A stretch of DNA of 6,557 nucleotides from JAAYZK01 sp964535025. GTDB taxonomy: Bacteria; Planctomycetota; Phycisphaerae; SM23-33; FEN-1343. Under the pieces are notes generated by a model. The model was not told the DNA's origin, searched no databases, and saw nothing but the letters and a program-made list of their open reading frames with translations. Each line of letters opens with the position of its first letter. The stretch's first letter is position 1. The DNA is taken from positions 1 through 6,557 of the forward strand of contig CAZHRW010000022.1 of assembly GCA_964535025.1 (NCBI GenBank). Direction: 5' to 3'. Positions 1 through 5,257 of this stretch are shown in pieces. A program made the translations under genes and the position numbers.

Positions 1-20
1 CCGAATCACATCAACATATC

Positions 21-49
21 AGTATGCCACAAAAGTCCAAATCTGTCAA
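21..49 (-). promoter_or_regulatory. Sigma70-type promoter directed leftward out of the window
   Basis: Read on the minus strand, a perfect -35 hexamer TTGACA (44-49) is followed after exactly 17 bp by CATACT (21-26), a 4/6 match to TATAAT. It lies in the most AT-rich part of the window, just beyond the mtnA terminator. Transcription would start near position 14 and serve a gene to the left that is not in the window. The hexamers and spacing are seen directly; activity is inferred. No open frame of convincing codon use touches 1-115 on either strand. Confidence 0.5.
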
Positions 50-130
50 GGACTAAAATCAAGGCGCTGCGCTTTCCGTAAGCAACTGGTTAGCAGTCAG
101 TTATAGGATGACATGCCCCGCCGGCGCCCC

Positions 131-149
131 AAAAAAAGCCCCTGAGGGC
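131..149 (-). terminator. Rho-independent terminator of mtnA
   Basis: On the minus strand, 20 bases after the mtnA stop codon, the transcript would read GCCC-UCAG-GGGC (149 down to 138) followed directly by seven U (137 down to 131). The perfect stem is short, 4 bp of G-C with a possible outer G-U pair, but the uninterrupted U tract immediately after it is the classical arrangement. A 7-bp outer complementarity (121-127 with 159-165) could compete with or extend the fold. The position right after the gene supports the call. Confidence 0.55.
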
Positions 150-169
150 CGCCCCGTCGCGCCGGGAGC

Positions 170-1243
170 CTATCGCGGGGCGATAAGTGCCCTAACATTC
201 TCTGCGGTCACGGGTTCGATGATGCCGCGATCGGTGATGATGGCGTTGATCAGTTCGGCGGGCGTCACGTCGAAGGCCGGGGCGTAGACGGCGATCCCGT
301 CCGGTGCGGTGCGACGGCCGAAGCCCTCGGTGATCTCCTCGGCGCCGCGCTGCTCGATGGGGATCTCGTCGCCGTCGGCGAGGGTCAGGTCGAAGGTGCT
401 GGCGGGGGCGGCGACATAGAAGGGGATCCCGTGGCGCCCGGCCAGAATCGCCAGGCCGTACGTTCCTATCTTGTTGGCTACATCGCCATTTGCGGCAATT
501 CGATCGGCCCCGGTGATCACCATCTGGACGCGGCCTTCCCGCATGACCTGGGCGGCCATGTTGTCGGTGATGACCACCGCGTTGATCCCCGCCCGGGCCA
601 GCTCCCAGGCGGTCAGGCGGCTGCCCTGCAGGAGCGGGCGGGTCTCGCCGCAATAGACGCAGAACCGGTGGCCGTCGGCGTGGGCCAGGTACATCCCCGC
701 CGTGGCGGTCCCGATCCCAGCCGTCGCCAAAGCCCCGGCATTACAATGGGTTAGAACACCCGAACACCGGTGGATCAACTCGGCCGCCCGCGCGCCGATC
801 GCCCGGCACATCGCGATATCCTCCCGGTGAATCGCCCGCGCCTCCGAGAGGATCCGCTCGGCCGTCCGCCCCGGCGGCCCCGGCGGCACCACCGCCAGAA
901 CACGGTCAACCGCCCACGCCAGGTTCACCGCCGTCGGGCGGCAGCGCTTGAGATAGGCCCCCTTCGCACGCAGGGCGCCCATGAACGCCTGTGCGTCGGG
1001 CCCGGTCATGTCGAGGGCCTCCCGGGCCGCCAGGACCATGCCGTACGCCGCGGCCACGCCGATCGCCGGGGCCCCGCGGACCACGAGCCGGCCGATGGCG
1101 TCGTAGAGCGTTTCGGTCGAATCGCAGTCGAGATAGGCAGTTACGCCGGGCAGGCGGGTCTGGTCCAGCAGGCGCAGCACACCGGTGGCAGCGTCGCCCA
1201 CCCACTCGATCACCGTCACCGTCGGCATATCCAGCGTGTTCAT
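170..1243 (-). CDS. mtnA: S-methyl-5-thioribose-1-phosphate isomerase
   Basis: This cytoplasmic enzyme of the methionine salvage pathway converts 5-methylthioribose-1-phosphate to 5-methylthioribulose-1-phosphate, recycling the methylthioadenosine left by polyamine and related SAM chemistry. The 357-residue product has the family landmarks in order: DQTRLP (27-32), RGAPAIG (56-62), THCNAG with the presumed catalytic Cys167, ETRPLLQGSRLTAWEL (200-215), and TGADRI with the presumed catalytic Asp247 followed by NGDVANKIGTY (252-262). Length is normal for MtnA and nothing is broken. The gene stands alone: no other salvage gene (mtnK, mtnB, mtnC or mtnD) lies beside it in this window. The ATG at 1241-1243 has no visible Shine-Dalgarno sequence. 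Met6 (ATG at 1226-1228) is an alternative start that would still keep the conserved N-terminal region. Related eIF2B-alpha-like or ribose-1,5-bisphosphate isomerases are less likely, given the match of all these motifs. Confidence 0.96.
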   Translation of the reverse strand: MNTLDMPTVTVIEWVGDAATGVLRLLDQTRLPGVTAYLDCDSTETLYDAIGRLVVRGAPAIGVAAAYGMVLAAREALDMTGPDAQAFMGALRAKGAYLKRCRPTAVNLAWAVDRVLAVVPPGPPGRTAERILSEARAIHREDIAMCRAIGARAAELIHRCSGVLTHCNAGALATAGIGTATAGMYLAHADGHRFCVYCGETRPLLQGSRLTAWELARAGINAVVITDNMAAQVMREGRVQMVITGADRIAANGDVANKIGTYGLAILAGRHGIPFYVAAPASTFDLTLADGDEIPIEQRGAEEITEGFGRRTAPDGIAVYAPAFDVTPAELINAIITDRGIIEPVTAENVRALIAPR

Positions 1244-1249
1244 GACGTC

Positions 1250-1278
1250 ACGCTAGCACCCGGCCGGTGGGCCGTCAA
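1250..1278 (-). promoter_or_regulatory. Possible mtnA promoter, giving a near-leaderless transcript
   Basis: On the minus strand TTGACG (1273-1278) is separated by 17 bp from TAGCGT (1250-1255). The -35 matches consensus at 5/6 and the -10 at only 3/6. A start seven bases downstream would fall on the A of the mtnA ATG at 1243. This fits the absence of a Shine-Dalgarno sequence, but the weak -10 keeps the call tentative. Confidence 0.28.
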
Positions 1279-1302
1279 GTGGGCGCGCGGGGGGGAATCA
1301 GC

Positions 1303-1419
1303 GGCGGCTGCCTTTGCGGTCTTGCGATTGCGCAGTTGCAACTCAAGTCGGTCGTTTACGTTGACGATGGTTCACGACGAAGGCAGCCGCCCGCCGTTGC
1401 GTGGACGCCGGCGGCTGCC
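1303..1419. repeat. Three mutually complementary repeats in the mtnA-receptor gap
   Basis: The 12-mer GGCGGCTGCCTT (1303-1314) is perfectly complementary to AAGGCAGCCGCC (1380-1391). Ten bases of the second element (1382-1391) also pair perfectly with GGCGGCTGCC (1410-1419). The middle element can therefore form either a 12-bp stem with a 65-base loop or a 10-bp stem with an 18-base loop, but not both. Neither stem is followed by a T tract on either strand, so these are not ordinary terminators. They could be alternative RNA folds in a leader, or binding sites in DNA. The complementarity is seen directly; any function is inference. Confidence 0.45.
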
Positions 1420-1452
1420 CGGCGTTATTCTGCGTCGCTCTGTCCGTATCCA

Positions 1453-1482
1453 TGTGACCGCGCCTGCCCTCGACGGGTCACA
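1453..1482. promoter_or_regulatory. Dyad TGTGACC-N16-GGTCACA upstream of the receptor gene
   Basis: Two perfect 7-bp half-sites, at 1453-1459 and 1476-1482, form an inverted repeat about 115 bp before the receptor start codon. The half-site core resembles TGTGA/TCACA as bound by CRP/FNR-type regulators. However, the gap between cores is far longer than the 6 bp of a CRP site, so I do not assign a regulator. It could be an operator for a dimer or tetramer, or an RNA hairpin. Confidence 0.3.
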
Positions 1483-1505
1483 CTACTCTGCACGGATCGC
1501 CTGTC

Positions 1506-1536
1506 ATCGACGGGACTTGCATGCTGCGCCGTCGAT
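1506..1536 (+). repeat. 8-bp stem-loop in the receptor leader
   Basis: ATCGACGG (1506-1513) pairs perfectly with CCGTCGAT (1529-1536) around a 15-base loop. The hairpin ends 44 bases before the ribosome binding site of the receptor gene. TCGACGGG also occurs at 1470-1477, so the element partly repeats the end of the preceding dyad region. No T tract follows. The rest of the 1244-1594 gap shows no coding frame that I can support. Confidence 0.3.
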
Positions 1537-1594
1537 CGCCCCAACGACCCGTCCCGAGGAGCCCATGGCGGGTCGCCTGAAAGGAGCTCGGGAG

Positions 1595-3634
1595 ATGAAA
1601 TGGATGACTCGGTTATCGTTACGTGCCAAGCTGATCGCGATCAGCCTGGTGCTGGTGGTTGTGCCGATGGGTCTGATCGGGGCCTTCGGATTGATTCAGC
1701 TCATGCGCTTAAGCGAACAGACGACCGCCGCGGCCGCCGACGGCTTGACGGCCCACGCCGAGCAGACCCTGCAGGAGGGCGCCCGGGCCGATTGGGCCAC
1801 GGTGGATGCGTTCGTCCGATCGGCCGACCGAAGCACGCGACAGTTGGCCGGCGCTTCGGCGCTTCGCAGTTACTGCGCCGCGCCGACGGAGGCATCGCTC
1901 AGCGCGCTAACCGACGACATCAAGCGGCTTTACGACGTCTCGACGGTCACCGTGAACGGTCGGCAGCGCCCGGTGTTCACGCAGATCCGCTACCTCGACG
2001 CCGACGGCCGGGACGTCGTGCGCCTGCGCGAGGGGCGGCAGGTCGCCTCGGACGACACCGTCGAGCGCGCCGAGTGGTTCACCGCCGCCCGCGCGCTGCC
2101 GCGGGGCGCCGTGCATAATGCCGGCGTCGTACCGGCGGCCGACGGGACCGCCGAGTTGGTGTTGGCCGCGCCGGTCCACGTCGACGGCGCCGTCGCCGGC
2201 GTGGTCGCCGCCCACGTCGACTGGGCGCTCGTGTGGGCCCGACTGGTCGACAGCATCTACGGCGAGACCGGCTACGCGTACATCATCGACGAGCGCGGCG
2301 TGCTGGTCAGCCACCCCAAGTACACCCTGGCCGACGCGGTGAATATCGGTGCCGCCTCCTACGGCGAGCTGGCCGACCTGGTCAACACCGAGATGCGTCC
2401 GGGCAAGACGGGCCTCGGTCGTTACGAGTTCGAGGGGATCGACAAGTTCGTGGCCTACCGTCCGTTGGCGGTGGGCGATCAGACCTACAGCCTGGCGGTG
2501 AACTGCCCGGTGGATGAGTTTCTCGCCGCGGCCCGCCAGATCGACGCGGTGGGCGTGCGTGAGGCGAGGACCTCCACGTGGGCGCTGGTGATCGCCGCGG
2601 TGGTCCTGGCGGTCCTGGGCGGCCTGGTGGGCCTGGGGATGAGCCTGGGGATCACCCGCCCGGTCGGTCGGATCCTCGCCGGGCTCACCGAGGGCGCCGA
2701 CCAGGTCAGCAGCGCCGCCGGCGAGGTCGCCGAGGCGAGCCAATCGCTCGCCCAGGGCGCCAGCGAGCAGGCGGCGGCAATCGAGGAATCCACCAGCAGC
2801 CTGACCGAGATGGCCTCGATGATCGCCAGCAGCGCCGACAACGCCGGCCAGGCCCGGCAGTTGGCCGACACGCAGCACACCGACGCCCAGACCGGCGCCG
2901 AGGCGATGGGCCGCATGAGCAGCGCCGTGGCCGACATCAAGCACTCCAGCGACGAGACGGCCAAGATCGTCCAGACCATCGACGAGATCGCCTTCCAGAC
3001 AAACCTGCTGGCGCTGAACGCCGCGGTCGAGGCCGCCCGCGCCGGCGAGGCGGGCAAGGGCTTCGCGGTGGTGGCCGAGGAGGTCCGCTCCCTGGCCCAG
3101 CGCAGCGCCGAAGCGGCCCGCGACACGTCGGAGCTGATCGGCCAGGCGGTCGCTCACGCCGACAACGGCGTGGCGATCGGCCGGGAGGTGGTCGCGGTGT
3201 TCGAGCGGATCACCGACGGCGCCCGCAAGGTGCTCGATCTGGTCAACGAGATCGCCGCCGCCGGCGCCGAGCAGACCCAGGGTGTCGACCAGGTCAACGG
3301 CGCCATGGCCCAGATGGACCAGACCGCCCAGTCCACCGCCGCCAACGCCGAGGAATCGGCCGCCGCGGCCGAGCAGTTGTCCAGCCAGGCCCGGCAGATG
3401 GATACCATCGTCGGCGAGCTGCGCCGGCTGATCTTCGCCACCGCCGACGCGCACACCCGCGCCGAGCCGCCGGCCGCGACGCAAGCGCCGAGGCAGGCCG
3501 CGCCGCCCAAGGCCGTACGGCCAACAGCGCCGAAGACCGCGCCGAAGACGGCGCCGCAAACGACGCTCAACACCACCGACCGCACCTGGCACGCCATCGC
3601 CTCGTTCGACGATAGCGACGGCGGCAACGCCTGA
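1595..3634 (+). CDS. Methyl-accepting chemotaxis protein with periplasmic double-Cache-like sensor
   Basis: This inner-membrane chemoreceptor senses a ligand outside the cytoplasm and controls CheA kinase through CheW. The 679 residues comprise TM1 (about 12-37), a periplasmic region of about 290 residues resembling a dCache domain (YLDADGRDVVRL at 133-144, GYAYIIDERG at 226-235), TM2 (about 329-351), and a long coiled-coil signalling domain (about 365-612). The conserved hairpin tip runs from about 457 to 502, with EIAFQTNLLALNAAVEAAR (464-482) and EAGKGF (485-490). After TM2 only ITRPVGRILAGL is left before the coiled coil, so a full HAMP domain is missing. The tail (about 620-679) is rich in Ala, Pro and Thr and ends with a segment containing TWHAIASF. 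I chose the ATG at 1595 because AAAGGAG (1580-1586) lies 8 bases upstream and the protein then begins directly before TM1. An in-frame ATG at 1565 would add ten residues, but its GAGGAG is only 3 bases away. The ligand is unknown and no che genes are adjacent. Confidence 0.93.
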   Translation: MKWMTRLSLRAKLIAISLVLVVVPMGLIGAFGLIQLMRLSEQTTAAAADGLTAHAEQTLQEGARADWATVDAFVRSADRSTRQLAGASALRSYCAAPTEASLSALTDDIKRLYDVSTVTVNGRQRPVFTQIRYLDADGRDVVRLREGRQVASDDTVERAEWFTAARALPRGAVHNAGVVPAADGTAELVLAAPVHVDGAVAGVVAAHVDWALVWARLVDSIYGETGYAYIIDERGVLVSHPKYTLADAVNIGAASYGELADLVNTEMRPGKTGLGRYEFEGIDKFVAYRPLAVGDQTYSLAVNCPVDEFLAAARQIDAVGVREARTSTWALVIAAVVLAVLGGLVGLGMSLGITRPVGRILAGLTEGADQVSSAAGEVAEASQSLAQGASEQAAAIEESTSSLTEMASMIASSADNAGQARQLADTQHTDAQTGAEAMGRMSSAVADIKHSSDETAKIVQTIDEIAFQTNLLALNAAVEAARAGEAGKGFAVVAEEVRSLAQRSAEAARDTSELIGQAVAHADNGVAIGREVVAVFERITDGARKVLDLVNEIAAAGAEQTQGVDQVNGAMAQMDQTAQSTAANAEESAAAAEQLSSQARQMDTIVGELRRLIFATADAHTRAEPPAATQAPRQAAPPKAVRPTAPKTAPKTAPQTTLNTTDRTWHAIASFDDSDGGNA

Positions 3635-3671
3635 GCGACGGCGCGCCACGGTCGTGTCCGCTCTGCGAGTC

Positions 3672-3711
3672 GGGCGGGTCCCACGCTCTTTTCGACGCGT
3701 GGGGCCCGCCC
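3672..3711 (+). terminator. Strong hairpin between convergent genes, likely terminator
   Basis: Bases 3672-3686 pair with 3697-3711 to give a 15-bp, mostly G-C stem with a 10-base loop (TCTTTTCGAC). The only non-Watson-Crick position is 3679 with 3704. It is a G-U pair in the plus-strand transcript but an A-C mismatch in the minus-strand transcript, so the fold favours the receptor mRNA. It sits 37 bases after the receptor stop and 63 bases after the stop of the convergent gene. There is no trailing T tract, as is common for terminators in GC-rich bacteria, so termination is probable but not certain. Confidence 0.6.
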
Positions 3712-3774
3712 CGGCTTGGCCCTCCGTCCCTCGAGGGTGACCGATCGCCCATCCGACAAGACGCCCCGGGCGGC

Positions 3775-4923
3775 TTACCCGCGAGGGCCGTCACCCGCGG
3801 CGAGTTCGACCATGATCTCGTAGTTCCGCCGCGTACGGTCGGACAGCACGCGGCCGTAGGGGGCCGCCGACGGCATGAGGACGAAGCCCCGACCGTCGCC
3901 GGCGGTGCCGTCGTCGAGGGCACGGCGGACGGTGTCGGCGAAGCGGTCGGCCGGGAGGGTCTCCAGGTCGCTGATCTCCAGGTTGCCGAACAGGACGAGC
4001 TGCCGGCCGTAGCGGCGGCGGACCTCCCGCAGCCGCACGTCGCCCTGGGGCGGCGGTTCGATGGGGTCGAGCCCGTCGGCGCCCATGGCGACGATGGCGT
4101 CGAGGACGCCGGCGAGATTGCCGTGACAATGGATGCGGGCGAACCCGCCGGTGCGGCCGATCGCTTCGATCATCGGACGAACATAGGCACAGACGTACGC
4201 CTCGAACAACTCGGGCGGCAGGTAGGGCGCGGTGGCGTACTCCGGCCCGAAGATCCGCCACAGTCGTCCCGGCAGCGCCTCGGCGATCGCCGCCGTGTGC
4301 GGCAGCAGCGCCGCGGCGACGCGGTCGAGTAGTCGGGTAAACAGAGCCCGCTCGGTCATCGCGATCACCGTGTACTGGCCGAAGTCGAACAGCTCGGCGG
4401 CGATGCACAGCGGGTCGGCCGTATCGATCATGACGATGCCCGTTTCGCCGAGCGCCGCCTCGGCGGCCAGCACGCCGGCGGTGTCGGGATGCCCGGCGAC
4501 GGCGGGGCCGGGCAGGTCGAGGTAGGCGATCAGGTCGTCGACGTCCTTGAGGGGGTGTTCGAGCGTCCAGGCGGTGTCGACGTCGGGATCCCGCCGCCGC
4601 CGCGAGACGAGCGTCCGCTGACCGGCGCGGATCGAGCGCGTGGTGAACCGGCTGCCGTCGCGGACCTCGACGGTCTCGCTGACCCGCTCGGCCAACGGGT
4701 CGGCGCCCTCGACGCGCCAGGGCACGGACCGCATCACGATGCGGTCGGTCCGCTCGCGGGCCAGGTCGATCACCGGCCGCCACGACGGGTGGCTGTAGAT
4801 GTTGAACGGATCGGGATCGTCGGGGTCCTCGTCCAGGCCGTTGATCTCGTAGAAGCACACCGCCGGTCGATCCACGGCCTCGCCCCGCAGCGTTCGCATC
4901 AATCGTTCACGGCGCGTCAGCAT
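3775..4923 (-). CDS. Uroporphyrinogen decarboxylase family protein (URO-D/MtaA-like TIM barrel)
   Basis: The 382-residue product belongs to the URO-D superfamily, which includes the haem enzyme HemE and the corrinoid-dependent methyltransferases MtaA, MtbA and CmuA. Features seen are the N-terminal RRERLMRTLRGEAVDRP (4-20), typical of the family start; RIHCHGN (263-269); GADGLDPIEPPPQGDV (281-296); LFGNLEISDLETLP (311-324); and a C-terminal PSAAPYG (351-357). Members with this layout are usually not HemE, and I would not call it hemE. In MtaA-type enzymes zinc is held by His-x-Cys plus a later Cys. Here the first pair is His265-x-His267, and no Cys is seen in the C-terminal motif near 351-357, so the metal site, if present, differs. 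Substrate is unknown. No corrinoid protein or partner methyltransferase is adjacent in the window. The ATG at 4921-4923 places the family motif at once; upstream AGGTGA is close (3 bases) and GAAGGGA is rather far. Confidence 0.85.
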   Translation of the reverse strand: MLTRRERLMRTLRGEAVDRPAVCFYEINGLDEDPDDPDPFNIYSHPSWRPVIDLARERTDRIVMRSVPWRVEGADPLAERVSETVEVRDGSRFTTRSIRAGQRTLVSRRRRDPDVDTAWTLEHPLKDVDDLIAYLDLPGPAVAGHPDTAGVLAAEAALGETGIVMIDTADPLCIAAELFDFGQYTVIAMTERALFTRLLDRVAAALLPHTAAIAEALPGRLWRIFGPEYATAPYLPPELFEAYVCAYVRPMIEAIGRTGGFARIHCHGNLAGVLDAIVAMGADGLDPIEPPPQGDVRLREVRRRYGRQLVLFGNLEISDLETLPADRFADTVRRALDDGTAGDGRGFVLMPSAAPYGRVLSDRTRRNYEIMVELAAGDGPRG

Positions 4924-4967
4924 GGGTCACCTGATCCCTTCGGTTATGCCCGGGTCCGCGCCGGCCG

Positions 4968-4996
4968 AGGATAGCCGATGGCGGCGACAGGGGCAA
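4968..4996 (-). promoter_or_regulatory. Candidate promoter of the URO-D-like gene
   Basis: On the minus strand TTGCCC (4991-4996) and TATCCT (4968-4973) are separated by 17 bp. Each hexamer matches the sigma70 consensus at 4 of 6 positions. Transcription would begin near 4961, leaving a leader of about 38 bases before the ATG at 4923. Position, orientation and spacing support the call; the moderate hexamer scores limit it. Confidence 0.42.
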
Positions 4997-5064
4997 CCGG
5001 TGCCGCCGTCCTACGAGAATCCGGTACGCGGGGGGTGGGAAATCCTGTAAAATTAGGAAAAGGC

Positions 5065-5092
5065 TTGAAACAGGGGCCGAACATGGTAGTAT
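5065..5092 (+). promoter_or_regulatory. Candidate promoter of the secreted beta-helix gene
   Basis: TTGAAA (5065-5070) and TAGTAT (5087-5092) are spaced by 16 bp, within an AT-rich island (5041-5092) of an otherwise GC-rich gap. Transcription would begin near 5099 and give a leader of about 160 bases before the ATG at 5258. A second, weaker -10-like CATAAT lies at 5156-5161 without a good -35. The leader (5093-5257) contains a small GCGCC/GGCGC hairpin (5200-5214) but no riboswitch class that I recognise. The rest of the 4924-5257 gap shows only short, unsupported open frames. Confidence 0.45.
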
Positions 5093-5257
5093 GTCCGATC
5101 GGCTTGGCGGTTTCTTCTCGTCGGGCCTTCTGCACATCGCCGGTTCGGGATGTCACATAATCTTCCTCGGGTGGGTTTTCGCCTAGCATCACGGGTCCTG
5201 CGCCACCGGGGCGCCGGCCTTCACATCGCGTTATCAGGGGGGAAGGAGTATTGCGCC

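Noticed and set aside
1453..1482. CRP/FNR binding site
   Set aside because: The half-site resembles TGTGA/TCACA, but the cores are 20 bp apart rather than 6, which does not fit that family.
770..1594. In-frame upstream extension of the chemoreceptor reading frame
   Set aside because: Most of it is antisense to mtnA, the translation is Arg/Pro-rich without domain character, and a strong ribosome binding site plus TM1 mark the true start at 1595.
1907..3649. 580-codon minus-strand open frame opposite the receptor
   Set aside because: Composition is a Gly/Arg/Leu/Val-rich shadow typical of GC-rich antisense frames. The plus strand carries unmistakable receptor motifs.
3728..3737. Palindrome CCCTCGAGGG as a site of interest
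   Set aside because: A 10-bp GC-rich palindrome is expected by chance at this composition, and the neighbouring 15-bp hairpin explains termination better.
3775..4923. hemE (true uroporphyrinogen-III decarboxylase of haem synthesis)
   Set aside because: The typical HemE N-terminal signature is absent and the HxHGN and C-terminal motifs point to the broader methyltransferase-like part of the superfamily.
4978..5160. 60-codon plus-strand open frame in the same gap
   Set aside because: No ribosome binding site or protein-like features, and it runs through the candidate promoter at 5065-5092.
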